Positions 21,590-32,870 of a stretch of DNA of 64,000 nucleotides are shown here, piece after piece; within the stretch, counting starts at the first letter, position 1; every line of letters begins with the position of its first letter. A program made the translations under genes and the position numbers. Origin of the DNA: Plantago major (Eukaryota > Streptophyta > Magnoliopsida > Lamiales > Plantaginaceae); the NCBI GenBank assembly GCA_026545765.1, contig CM048840.1, positions 52,576,580-52,640,579 of the forward strand, written 5' to 3'. The notes under the pieces were generated by a model. The model was not told the DNA's origin. It did not search any database and saw only the letters and a list, made by a program, of their open reading frames with translations.

Positions 21590-21950
21590 CAATTTCTTAT
21601 CACGAAAAACACTCCATCTTTCTTCTTCACAAAGCCTAATTCTCAACAATATCATACCACCGCCGTTGGATCGTAACGGGATCCATCTTTGCCTTCATGG
21701 ATTTTGCTCAAATAAGGCTTGTTTTGGAAGGATTCGAAGGGTAAGACTCAAAGACAATCTTATGTGATTTACAACAACGAGATGGAATTGTCATTCTTTA
21801 ATTTGTTCCTCATGTTGATTTCTCAGTTGAGTTGCGAAATTTTCTAGCTCTTCATATCCATTCTCAGAATTAGGCGAGAATGATCCATTCTCTACCATGT
21901 GATGCTTTGATAGCTTTGTTTTGTGGACATCAAAATTGATTGTCTTCGAT
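21590..21950 (+). other. Gene-start-like sequence, unidentified
   Basis: A CT-rich leader-like stretch is followed by ATGGATTTTGCTCAAATAAG and, 15 codons later, a GGTAAGACTC splice-donor-like site (about 21740). It might be the first exon of a host gene whose remainder is missing. The coding assignment is weak and the product is not recognised. Confidence 0.25.
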
Positions 21951-21953
21951 TCC

Positions 21954-22506
21954 ATCATGAGTAGTTAAACCTCTCCAGAACCCGGTAGTTATGTGATGGT
22001 TATGCAGATTCGAATCTAGGGTTTATATTCGTTCATATAGGTTCGTCTAGTTTTAAATCTTCGTAAAACCTTCAATTCAATAGGCTAGTTTTAAACCTTC
22101 AAAGTTGTTTTGGTTAAGGATTGTGGCATGACAACCCACGATTACTCTAGTTTTAAATATTCAAATTACAATCGGTTGAATTGAATTGATTGCTTTCTGT
22201 ACGCCGACCGTGTGACAAATATGAACGATTACCTAGTATTGAATTAGCATAACCGGATCATCACTACCGTGTTCGCTCTTCTTTCCATTGATTTTCACCA
22301 ACTAGTTTTCTTCTGTTTCCTGTGTTAGGTTTAGTTTAGGTAAAAATACAAATTTCCAAATCTTGTTTTCTGCAAACATCTCTGTATTTGCTCTGCATCA
22401 CTATAGTGGCTTAGTTAGCTCCTTAGCAAACGATCCTGTGGTTAGCATTGTCTGTCTACAACAACTGCTTACTACTTATTTTCTAAGTAATAATTTGAGC
22501 ACATCA
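21954..22506 (+). repeat. 5' LTR of element A, 5'-truncated
   Basis: Matches 26667-27208 of the 3' LTR, starting at the ATCATGAGTAG motif. About the first 870 bases are missing. The end GAGCACATCA is intact. Confidence 0.85.
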
Positions 22507-22510
22507 AATT

Positions 22511-22527
22511 TGGCGCCGCTGCCGAGG
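22511..22527 (+). promoter_or_regulatory. Primer binding site, element A
   Basis: TGGCGCCGCTGCCGAGG, 4 nt after the LTR. The same type (TGGCGCCGCTGCCGGG) is in LTR-C elements; it is the form described for Athila-like plant elements. Confidence 0.85.
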
Positions 22528-22632
22528 AACCAATTCCTACTGTAGCATTTGAGAGTGATTTGTTATTTGTTTGTTTTTCAACCTGAAGTTTAGTGCACTA
22601 ACAGAAACTAAGAATATTTTGAGGCTTTCGAG

Positions 22633-23710
22633 TTGTGTAGCATTAACAACAGGTTTGTCATAAAGGAAATTCCGATGGCTCAGCTTACATGCAGCCTGGT
22701 GTTGTTAGGGATGGTAAAGCAGCAATTGTTCTATCTAATGAGGCCAGGAATTTTGAAAAAGGCTCACCACCTCCACAATCTCCCAAAATTCTGGAGAATG
22801 GCAGATGAAGATGTGAAAAGGTTCGTCAAGGAATTCGAACTACTGATTTCAGGGATTCCATTGACAGTCGAAGGGGTGACAGTTACTGACGAGGAGATAA
22901 GGAAGAAGGTATTTCCAATCTGTATGCAGTACAAGGCAAGGAGTTGGTTGTTAAACCAGCCTGAGGGTTCTCTGCCGACTTTGGATTCGCTCTACAGGGC
23001 ATTCATGAATAAATTCTACCCCCCCCCCCGAGAAAACGCAGCAACTTCGCGCCCTGATAATGCAGTTTCAGCAGATGCATGATGAGATCTTCTATGAAGC
23101 TCGGGACCGTTTTTTGCAGTTATTGACCCAATGCCCTCACCACAGGATAGACGATATGAGCTTATGCATTCAATTTTATGAAGGCCTGGATTGGGAGTAT
23201 CAAAACATGGTCGATGTGAGCTATAAAAAGTCCTCCCTGGAAGCGTCCGCTGATGAACTTAATAGTGTCTTCGAGAAGCTAGCAGCATTATCACAGCTTA
23301 AGGGGGCAAGAAATAAGGCTAGGAGAGTGGAAGCCAGAGCAGTGGAAGAGACTCCAGAGCCATGTATTATTGAGCTAGAAAAAGAAATTAGGAGCCATAT
23401 GGAGAGGTCTGAGAGGTACTGGTTTGAGGTACAGAAAATTCAGGAAAAAAATAACCAGAGGTTCGACAGTATCGAGCAATCACAAAGAAGGATGGAACAG
23501 ATATTGGGTGACTTGGTTGGGAAATTACAGCTCATGGAGAAAGGTAGACCCCCAGCAGCCCCAGAAAACATTAGAGTCCTGGCGGTTGAGATAAATTTTG
23601 AAGAACCAAGGAAGGTTAAGTCTGTTGTTGCCACCTGTACTAACGAGGTTGAGAACTCTGCATCAGATGAGGGAACTCCAGCAATGGTTCAAGTGACCCG
23701 TGTGTACTGA
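22633..23710 (+). pseudogene. Ty3 gag, element A (frameshift at a C-run)
   Basis: The first block (22633-23029) has the retrotrans_gag pattern VKRFVKEFELLI, EEIRKKVFPI, KARSWLLNQPEGSLPTLDSLYRAFMNKFYPP. A run of eleven C at 23019-23029 shifts reading; the true continuation lies in the frame 23030-23710 with EIFYEARDRFLQLLTQCPHHRI, LCIQFYEGL and a coiled-coil region around residues 110-170. No zinc knuckle is visible. The product would be the particle coat protein. Start taken at 22675 or 22633; the exact Met is uncertain. Confidence 0.85.
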
Positions 23711-24417
23711 CAGCTGAACAGACTGAAGATGTAGCCACTGTTGAATCGACATGGGATGAAGTCGAGGAACCGAGTTCCGTGATTCCAGAAGAGGAGGTGA
23801 ATGCGGAGCAAGAAACTGCTGAAACCGACCCCCCCACCATAATAATTCCTAAGGCAGAAAAGAGTATAAGCGACTCCGATAGTTTTGATTTACTGGTAGG
23901 CATTGGGTGTTCAGCTCAGGTTACCGGAATAGTCGACACTGGTGCTAGTTGCAATTTGATGACTTTTGACACCTATGAAGACTTAGGCTTAAAGGGATTG
24001 GAGCCGCGGAAATGCTTTATGACTCTTGCTGGTGGAACCCGAAGCAGATGCATGGGGATTGTGGAAGATGTTCCGGTTAAGCTGGATGGTGTAACGGTGA
24101 TGACAGATTTTGTGGTAGTGGAATCGCCGAGGGTGAAAGGGAAGGAAATGGAAAAAGATATGTTACTTCTAGGGCGACCCTTCATCCGCTCGACTCTCAT
24201 GGTGGTGAATTTACATGCCCGAACCTGCACAATCGAGGTGCAAGGCAAGCCACGTGAACTTAAAGCCTATTCTGCTCCATTATATTCTGTTTCGCAGGTT
24301 GACAGCAGGAAATTCATAGGAGCGCACACTGGACCCCTATATATACATACTTATCAACAGGGAAGAAAAAGAGCTGCACTAACCAGAAGAACCAAGAACT
24401 TCCAGAGTACCCCTTAG
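23711..24417 (+). pseudogene. Ty3 aspartic protease, element A
   Basis: The region is continuous with gag after a stop near 23708. Retropepsin motifs: VDTGASCNLM with the catalytic Asp, a flap-like GGTRSRCMG segment, and LLLGRPFI. Protease matures gag. The ORF ends with a basic tail at 24417 and no pol follows. Confidence 0.85.
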
Positions 24418-25796
24418 CCAACACGGAAGAGTCTTGTACATGATTGTAAAGGTACACCTGCAGGCAAGCCACTGTTGATCCCATACGCTTGAGGACATGC
24501 TTGAGTTAGGTTTGTGGAGGGGGAAATGTGCTCTCTAGTGTCTTGTCTGCATTTTCTCTATTACCTGAGTCTCTAGAGTCTTTCGTCCTTTACTTTATTT
24601 ATGTTTTGGTCATTTTTCTTTTCCGGTCATTTTTTCTTTTACCCTCTAGAGTGTTTCGTGAGTCGTTCTTCCAAGTAATGAAAGCTTCTATTGTGATTGT
24701 TAAATTTTCTTGCTGCTTATGTTTTGCATGATACTTAACTGAGGTGGTATAGTGGATTAAAAACCCCATAAGTTTGTTTCTCCTGTAAATAGCAAGTCTA
24801 TTTAACTCTTTAGTCCAAAAAGCCGGTGAGAAACTTTAAGCCGATGAAAAAAATATTATACCGGTGCTTGTGTGATCCTTTTGGGAAGTGCAAACCCTCT
24901 TGTTTGCGCCTTTTCATTCTCATGTGTACTCAGTTAAGTTAAGTATGACGAACAACATGCTCTTCATGTTTCATTTTATCAAAAGCCAGTACATTGCGAA
25001 GAACCGGTTTGGGGAGAAGAAATCTGCTGTGTTGACATGTTTGTTATTCATTTTTTGTAATATTTATTACTTCCCCTGATTAGTTGATTCGTCTCGGAGT
25101 GTATGTGTGGTGCTTGTCACCACTGTAGTCGTGTTAGGCGTGTTTCAGATACTACCTGTATACCGGCGTGGTCCTAAAAAGCCATATGACCGTGGGGGTT
25201 GATGGCACGTATACCAAACTGACACGCACAAAAGTACGGACTTAGATAAAACAGACACTACCAAAAAAGTGAGACTAAAAGAGTCCATAGTGGCCAAATT
25301 GATTAGCATCTAATTTATTGTATGCAAATATGTGGTGATATAGAAGTTTGGTTATATTCTCCGACAAGTTGCTCTGCGCAAGGAAAAGCCCCTTCTGACT
25401 TAACTGATTGAGTACATTGCATGAGGTATTTGAGGCACCTTTCTGACGAAAGTCACCTTCCTTTTCTCTTATTGTTCCTTGAGTGATTAACCTACTGGAC
25501 ACTTCCAGAGTGTGAGAGAGAGATGTGTAGGATTTCCTTGTGAGGGATTGGAGAGTTAGACTTAAGTGCTATTTACTTGAGAAACTCTCTTACAGGAATT
25601 TTTGTGCACTATTTCTGTCAAGGTTGGTTGAGTGCAAACCTTTTGCATCTTGTGAACTTAACGCTTACAATGGTAGAGTTCGGTCACTTTGAAATCTGAC
25701 TCGTTTATGTGTTCTTGTGTGGTTGTCTAGAGTCTAGTTGTTTTTATTTTGTTGTGTGTTTGCTCGAGGACGAGCAAAGGTTCGGTTTGGGGATTT
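24418..25796 (+). other. 3' untranslated domain of element A
   Basis: No reliable ORF. It holds a purine tract GGTTTGTGGAGGGGG (24509-24523), the conserved 3' block at 25090-25240 (CTCGGAGTG, ATACTACCTGTATACCGGCG, ACACGCACAAAAGT), and the terminal hairpin and polypurine tract (separate entry). Confidence 0.7.
25759..25796 (+). promoter_or_regulatory. Pre-PPT hairpin and polypurine tract, element A
   Basis: The perfect stem-loop TTTGCTCG-AGGA-CGAGCAAA (25759-25778) is followed by GGTTTGGGGATTT and the LTR. The tract primes plus-strand DNA synthesis. Equivalent stem-loops with different stems but the same AGGA loop occur at 32563-32580 and 43419-43436. Confidence 0.8.
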
Positions 25797-27208
25797 TGAT
25801 GAGACAATATTCTAATGTCTCATTGGGTCCTTTTTAGCGGTCTTTTGTTAGTCTTTGACCTTAGTTTTATAGTGTTTTTGTACGTTTTTATGCTTTGGTA
25901 CTTTGTTTGTGTTTTGTAGGATTTTTTGTGTTATTTGGTCCCGAAGGTGAAAATCGGAGTGAAAACTTTGGTTCTAGATCTTTGAATGTAGAGTAACTGG
26001 GCGAAAACGGAAGTGGATTCGGAGTTCGGACGAAGATTTGAGAGCCGTTTTAGCGAAGCTTGCAAAAGTGAAGTTTTACGGAGCGGTCTAGCCATTTTGT
26101 CCATAACTCTCTCATATAATGTTCGATTGACCTGAGGTCGGTGGCCACGGAAAGATAATTCAGAGAGCTACAATTGTCGTTTTGGAAGCATCGGCAACTT
26201 ATGTCTGTGGAAAACGTTACAGAGGTTTTAAGCTCGCCGTGGCGAATGACATTCTCGCCGCGGCGAGATTTTACGAGAGCAATTTGGGAGCCTACACAGT
26301 GTCTCGCCGGGGCGAGCTATTTTGCCCGCCGCGGCGAGATTTGTGATAAAACTTCACAGATTCAGCAGAAAAACTCCTTTTTAGGTTAGAATTAGGTCTT
26401 CCTTTGCCATAACTTCTTATACTTGATTTTTTCATAGAAAAAGAGGCTCCTAGACATTATTCTTGACGTTGAAACACATTGGAGCTTGGTTTTATCTTTG
26501 ATTGAACGATTGATATCAAATTCCTGATTATTGTGGTACTTCTCTATTGTTTATCTCTTTACAATTTGTTCTTGTTCTTGTTGCCGAATTGTATGAGCTT
26601 GCATGCGATTATCATTCTGTTTATATTTAACATGAGAAATATCTTGAATTCTTTGATCCTTACTTCTATCATGAGTAGCTAAACCACTCCGAACACGGTA
26701 GTTATGTGATAGTATTGTATATTCATTTCTAGGGTTTTGGATTCATTCATATAGGTTCGTCTAGTTCAAAATCTTCGTAAAACCTTCAATCCAATAAGCT
26801 AGTTCAAGACTTTCAAAATCATTTTCGGTTAAGGATCGTGGATTGACAACCCACGATTACTCTAGTTTGAAATATTCAAATAACGATTGGTTGAATTGGA
26901 TTGATTGATTTCTATACGCCGCCGACCGTGTGACAAATATGAATGATTGCCCTAGAACGAATTAGCATTACTTGATCATTACTACTGTGTTCATCTTCTC
27001 TCATTGTTAAAAACCTTTATTTGCTTTATCTTATTCTAGTTTTTAGAAACAACCATCTTACAAATCAATCTATTTTCACATGTAACTGTTTGCTTTCAAA
27101 CCGTTGTGGTAGCTTAATTGGTTCCTTAGCGAACGATCCTGTGGTTAGCATTGTCTGTCTACAACAACTGCTTACTTCTTGTTTTCTAAGTAATAATTTG
27201 AGCACATC
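25797..27208 (+). repeat. 3' LTR of element A
   Basis: 1412 bp, starting TGATGAGACAATATTC and ending GAGCACATC, where the last A expected from the 5' LTR is changed at the junction. It contains a palindrome cluster CTCGCCGCGGCGAG at 26225-26345. Confidence 0.88.
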
Positions 27209-27790
27209 CCGCATCCTCGGTTCGAAAGCACCGGTTGGTTCAAGCGCTGCTTCCGCGAAAAGGCTTTTTGTAATACGATCCATCCGAGAAGTGATGCTCA
27301 CTTGTCCTTCCTTCAAAGAAGCAATATCCTCTCATGTTTATGACCAATCTACCATTGATGAAGTAAAGAGGAAAATCTAATAGCTGAAATGAAAATCGAA
27401 CAAAAGTAAACTCAAATTGAGTTCAAACAACTGAAAATTGAACAAAAATACATAGATCGAGGTCGTCGGTGTCTCAAATGGGAAATTTTGGTCCGACAGA
27501 AACTGAAAATACTAAACAACTAGCCATAAAAACGAAAATCAATTGAAATTTAGCTCTTAAACGAGAGATTAGAACCGCTTAGAAGAATGAATGATTAATA
27601 TAAACAGTATTGGAGAAAAAAATCGAGATGAAATCAATGATAATTGAAAATACCTGGTCGATCGTCAGTCGCCTTCTCATGCGATATCAGAAATCAGAAC
27701 GACGAAGAATGGATGTGGTTGGTCGAGTCGGTTTAGACTTGACTTATTTACCCGATTCATTATCCATCCGATCCGCTGAACATCAAACCG
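27209..27790 (-). pseudogene. Fragment of an unidentified host gene cut by element A
   Basis: On the minus strand a possible first exon ends CGACCAG at 27656, followed by GTATTTTC...TTTCATTTCAG (27655-27380, 276 nt, T-rich plant-type intron) and a second exon 27379-27209 that stops at the LTR. The frame starting MRRRLTIDQ crosses the splice but ends at a stop before the LTR; another frame carries SLKEGQVSITSRMDRI and may be the original one. The product is not recognised. The gene would continue beyond the insertion, but no matching piece was found left of 21950. Confidence 0.35.
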
Positions 27791-28248
27791 GGTCAAATAG
27801 GATAGATCCACGAGATTTGAATTATTTAGATTTTTAATGAGTCTTTCCTTAGTCTCTCTATAGTTTAGTCTCTTAGGAGTAATAGTATAAATTCTTGGGG
27901 GTAAAATTATGACACTTACATTTTAGATATATTTAGTTGTTACAGTCCGATTTAGATAACCTTTGTTTTACTACGTGTCCAATTTATGTAATCCGTAGTC
28001 GAACTTAACAAAATTGTTATGTTGACTGAATTAATAAGAATTAGCATTAATTTGACCGTGAAAACAATTGTTAACTTTTAGTACCCTTATAAAGAAGTTC
28101 ATTTGATATATTTATCTCTATTAAGGATGAATTTGATAAGTAGCTTTACATATGTAGATAACTACTTGTATATGTATACAAATATAGCAAAATATACAGT
28201 GTTGATCTGGAATTCGTTTCACACGCGTAGCGTGTGTCGTTATTCTAG
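27791..28248 (+). mobile_element. AT-rich sequence ending in a Helitron-like 3' terminus
   Basis: The perfect hairpin CACACGC-GTA-GCGTGTG (28220-28236) is followed 8 nt later by CTAG (28245-28248) and T, as in Helitrons. A possible 5' TC end is TCTTTCCTTAGTCTCTC at 27842, by position only. No replicase/helicase, so non-autonomous. Confidence 0.5.
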
Positions 28249-28544
28249 TATATCTATAGTTAATTCTAGTTTTCGGTTAGAGGTATAAAGAGATAATGTT
28301 TGGCCCAAACGCACACATATACACCGATCAGAAGCCCCGCGTCTGATAATCTTCTTCTTCACCCTCATTTTTATTGTTTGTATAACCCAACTGAGTTATT
28401 GAAATTTACTATCCACTTTGGCGTCTTAAAATCGATCAAAGCATATATACTTGTCTTTTATGGTTTCTTGCAAATTATTTTCCATATTGCTTATCCCACT
28501 AGTACTAAAGATTTTCTTTATTTTATTTGTTTGCTCACATGAAC
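28249..28544. other. Short intergenic stretch
   Basis: No gene or repeat recognised between the Helitron-like end and the copia remnant. Confidence 0.4.
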
Positions 28545-29790
28545 TCAGGTTATGATTAATGACAGACTGCTGAGAGTATGAAGAATATCCTCACTGAAGT
28601 CATTGATAAGGAGACAGGCTACAAAAGCACTTTGCTCAGATATCAAAAGAGAACAGCGCGCAGTCATCAGCAACCTGAGTGCACTCACTCTTAAACTGGA
28701 CAAGGCCTTGGTACAATTTGTACCTAGCTCTTTAGAGAAACACAAAGCTAAGGGGAAAGTGATAAACATCCCAGTGCTGAAACAAGTACTGATGCACTTA
28801 CACTTGCACCTCCTTCTCCTCCTGTCCTACAAACTAGCACAAAGGAGAGTATCATTTCCAAAAAAGCATTGCCAACACTACCTCATCACACAAGGACAAG
28901 TAACTGCTGAAGAAACCATTGAAGGATGCAAAAGGCAAAATATCCTAAGAAGGGAAGATGAATATTCTGGAAGATAAAGACATAAGAAATCAAGGACATC
29001 CTCTTCCAGACAGCCGATCCCCTTATCAAGAAAACCCAGTGCTGCAAAGCCACTAAAGGCTAAGACTCCTTATGGGAACACAATGTGTCTCTATGAAATG
29101 ACACACCTAGAGCAAGTTAAAAGTTAAGCAACTCCAAAAAGAACATGAGGGAAAGGAGATTGGTTCAAAGATTGGCAAAGGAATCAACAATGATTCCATG
29201 GGGAAAGACATACAATTACCAATACTTTCTAAATGTGGTACATCAGAAGAATGGATTTTTGGTATTATGGTTGTAAAAATTTTGTGTCAATACAAAGTTC
29301 CATACCCTATTCTAGATCAGATGTTTATATGGAGGGAATAATACACTGACGACTCAGTCGCACTGCTAAAAGAACAAGAAAAACTTTGGCTAGATTTTGA
29401 AGTCTCAGTCAGAAGAGAAGCTCAATAAAAAGATCTAAAAGAAGAATGCCCTTTCTAAAAACCTCCCGAAGTTGCATTAACAGCTGAAACAAAACAAAAG
29501 CCCAAATTTCACGTACAAAGTTATGAGTACTTCTACCTAACCCAAAAAGAGTATGGATGAGATCTTGACTATATGAAGAAGATATACAAGAAGAAAAATC
29601 CCTCTGATAAACAACTTCATCATTGGTGGTTATGGGGAAGAAATTTGTGGGTAAAATAATTCTCCCATCTGGACTATGTGAAAGCAAACAAAAGCTAAGG
29701 GGAATGGAAGTCAATGTCTGAAACCTGCTGCTTAACTACGAGAATGACATTCAAAGATTCGAAGGATAAATGAAGACCTCAGAAGACTAG
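28545..29790 (+). pseudogene. Remnant of copia extra 3' ORF, C-terminal domain
   Basis: Multiple frames. The best part, 29240-29720, reads YKVPYPILDQMFIWRE, LWLDFEVSVRREA, ESYEYFYLTQKEY and DLDYMKKIYK, which aligns with ILNQ-KWREGKPELL, AWLNFEVEKRNEA, YESFYMTLDEYLDDIHYLEEIYKYF in element 2. Numerous stops. The retained similarity between such diverged copies suggests that this C-terminal domain was under selection. Function unknown. Confidence 0.6.
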
Positions 29791-30095
29791 GCATAGTTAC
29801 TTAGAATTTATATTTGTGTATGCTTACCTTCTGAAATTTGTTTACTTTTGTTTGTAATTGCTGAAAACTTTTATATTAAGTTATCTTTTCATTTCTTTGT
29901 TATGTAATGTTGCGACCCCCACTAAGGATGAATGAAAACATAACTTGTCAGCAAAAATCATTCTGTGTGATTTGGTTGATGTTTATTTTCGGCACTTTAA
30001 TATAAATATTCAATCAAATTTATAGTTTGTGGATTGTTTCCTCACCCAGAACTAGAATGTTTAGAAAAGGTATCCATGTGTTGCTCTATTAAATT

Positions 30096-30970
30096 GGGGG
30101 GGGGGGGGGGGTTGTTAGTTCAAGTTTATATTTTGATGAGCAGACACATGACATCTTTAGACTCAACAAGTAAGTAGTACTCTTAGTCCTTAGGATATTT
30201 TTTGGTTTGGACATTGTAAAAGAGGGACCTTCTTGACTGTTAGTTAGTGACTTGTATAAGTGTTAGTTTTTCAAGAGCATGTAATTTTATTTTTGATCGA
30301 CCTGTTGCAGACCTGCCACTTTGACGTTGCGACCAGAAGATGCTGAGAAGACAAGTCAATGAAGACTTAGTATAACTGAATAAGTTATTAAGATACATAT
30401 GACATTTTTGAGCAAGTGATGCCTCAACAATTACTTGGTCAAGTGAAAATCTGTAAGACAAACTATTTATTGAAGAATATTACCTACTGAATATAGTCTG
30501 TCAAAAGACAAAACTAACTACTTAATTGTCTTAAGACAACTAAGTAATAAATCTGTTACGAAGGAGTTTTAAAAATGTACTTCGGCAAAAACTAAAAGAC
30601 AAACACATACATGCCATAAAGCACTCCTCCTGAAGGTAAAGACAAAAGCCAAGTACACTTTGATAGGGACATTGCAGTACCTAGTTTGAATTTGTATCCA
30701 ACGGATTCAAATCACTACGTGACTAATTTACACTATAAATAGAGGCACTCAGTAGCTCAGAAAACACACAACATCGAACACCAATTCAACACACAACAAG
30801 CTCACATTGCGATATGTTTTCTCCAGCTCCCTAAGTCACTTAAACTCCTACAAAACTCAAACTTTGCGAAGCTACTTGTAAAGAGGTAGAATAAGCTTTA
30901 AGTTGCGACCATAAAATGTTCTTTCCTCTAAAACTGAAGAAGTCTTGTTTCTCAGAACACCCTACTTAGT
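30096..30970 (+). repeat. G16 polypurine tract and LTR fragment of copia element 3
   Basis: AAATT then sixteen G (30096-30111), T, and LTR start TGTTAGTTCAAG. A TATAAATA box lies at 30734-30741 with a leader-like sequence after it. The LTR is truncated near 30970. Confidence 0.65.
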
Positions 30971-30979
30971 CCTTGGAAT

Positions 30980-32544
30980 ATATGAACTTAAGTGGAGTTT
31001 CTTTGTGTACTGATGTGGACTCAGAGATTTTATTTTTCATTGTAGAATCTGTAATTCCTAAATACAATCGAAAGATTAAATTTATAATTGCCAGAAGCTC
31101 ACTAACACACAGTTTATAGCGGTAAGTTAACTCGAGATGTCCTTCTCTCGGGAATAACGCTCGATTGAAATAGAATATTAAATGGTTGATTTTCAATATA
31201 ATGTAAATAACAGATTTTTGGTATTTTTGAATAAGTAAAATAAACACGTAAGCAGAAAAGTAATTATAATGAGAATTGACGAATTAAGAACTTATAGAGA
31301 AAAACATGTAAGCGTTAACCTTCACTTTGTAAACGGTTTATATCAGGAATAACAAATAGCGATAGTTACGACTGAAGAGTCACACAAGTCACATATCTTA
31401 TACCAAGGCGCAGTCAGTAAAGATACCCCATGTAGATTATCGTCTAGCTCAAGGCTGTCACCAGTGGCTAGCTCAACAACAAACCTCAGGCAGAATATCA
31501 ACTTATAGACACAGCTGGCATCTCCTAATCTAGTGTAATGAATACTCATGTCTCGCGAAAACATAAATAAACAAAGCATCTTTCCTCAAACAACATAGGT
31601 ATGAACAACAATCGCAAAACCAACATTAATGCTAAAACTATTCCATCATATATAAACCAAATAATCAAAGATCCCGGCTAACCCTTACACAGGTGAATTA
31701 GCCTGACATAACTGAAAGTAAATAAACTGTAAACTGAATTGAAATCATGTTTAAAACAACTAAACCGTAAGAAGCTGGCGAGTGTCGACCCTCAGCTTCT
31801 CCTCTTTGATTTCTCCTTGATGATCGATCTTGGTGTCTTCGGATGTCTTGAAGTCTTTTTGATTGCTTGCTGACGGCGAGGGTTTTGGGTTTTTACTTCC
31901 CCGAGGACTGGTTCTCTCTGAAGAGAGCTGCTGGTGTTTCGAAACCCTAATGTTCCGTTCTCTTGTTCGGAACCCTTCTGTTCCACTATCACTTGATTAT
32001 GAGACCCCAATGGTCTTATTTATACTAAAAATTCCGAGTTCAAACCGCCATTAATCATTAAGGAAGGTTCACGAAGACGGGCCCTAGCCTGACAAGCCAG
32101 AAAACAGACTGAAAAACCAAACTGCAGTGCACTGCGGTCGCCTGGGGACCGCATAGACCCCTTCTGTGGTCCTCTGGGGATCGCCAAGTGCGATTCCCAC
32201 AGATTCGAATCTGTTTGCTTTATTCTTCAATTTCGGACTTCGTAACTTCGTTTCCTCAAAAAGTTGTCTTCTACAAAGTTGTAGCATCATCAATTATCTT
32301 CGCACTAGCTGGTCACATGACATGTTTTGACACCTCGAACTCCGTGCATCGGCCAATTTTGCGTATTTACTTAACTTTCTTGATTTCGCACAATTATGTC
32401 GTTTTGGCGCCTGAAATCGTGCAATTCCTTAAAAATGCGATCATGACCTACAAAATACACACAAATTTGGTATTTGACCATAAAACTAAGGCAAAAAACA
32501 AGGGTCTAAAAGCATGCTATATCGCACATTTCATTGTCACATCA
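30980..32544 (-). repeat. LTR-B of a Ty3 family
   Basis: On the minus strand it starts TGATGTGACAATGAAATG and matches 58194-59290 and 13859-14391. About 1.56 kb; the inner end near 30980 is uncertain. A GC-rich palindromic patch (TGCGGTCCCCAGG, then CGACCGCAGTGCA) is at 32110-32190. The small frame that appears conserved with 59104-59289 is probably fortuitous. Confidence 0.75.
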
Positions 32545-32870
32545 CACCCCCAAACCATTTTCTTGCTCATCCTTGAGCAAGGCAAAAACGATAAAAAGTG
32601 ACAGTGAAATGAAGCCAAACTTAGGATTCCAATTTAAAACTTTCACAAGATGATTTTTTCACAATCAACCCCATTACGCAACTAAGTCAGATATCGGAGA
32701 TCATCAAACCAACAGACAAAAACGAACATCGATTTGCATCGTCGGGTCCTCAAGTAACAAGATCAATCATAATTCACATAAGAACCTTAAGGTATGCGAT
32801 TCATGCTTCCCTTCAAAAAGTAATTTATCGTATACACAGACATCTGAGGCAATAAGAGATTAGGCTAGAT
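32545..32870 (-). promoter_or_regulatory. 3' end of the LTR-B element interior with PPT and hairpin
   Basis: Minus strand: stem-loop TTGCTCA-AGGA-TGAGCAA (32580-32563), then GGTTTGGGGGTG and the LTR. The remaining sequence up to 32870 has no ORF and ends abruptly against a broken LTR-C copy. Confidence 0.75.

Larger units (their letters stand above)
21954..27208 (+). mobile_element. Ty3 (Athila-like) element A: gag and protease only
   Basis: Truncated 5' LTR, primer site TGGCGCCGCTGCCGAGG, gag, protease, a 3' untranslated domain, polypurine tract and a full 3' LTR. No reverse transcriptase, RNase H or integrase is present between protease (stop 24417) and the LTR (25797), so the copy is non-autonomous. 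Affiliation with Athila-like Ty3 elements rests on the primer site and the gag/protease type. Confidence 0.85.
28545..30970 (+). mobile_element. Copia SIRE-like element 3, decayed 3' end
   Basis: A fragment with the last part of the extra 3' ORF, the 3' untranslated region matching 41100-41400 (CAGCAAA-ATCA, GTGATTTGGTTGATGTTTA), a G-run polypurine tract, and part of an LTR beginning TGTTAGTTCAAG (30113). Everything upstream of 28545 and the LTR end are missing. Its divergence from elements 1 and 2 makes it an older or different subfamily. Confidence 0.75.

Noticed and set aside
23019..23029. Programmed frameshift in gag at the C11 run
   Set aside because: The run separates two halves of one gag domain rather than gag from pol, and homopolymer slippage or sequencing error explains it.
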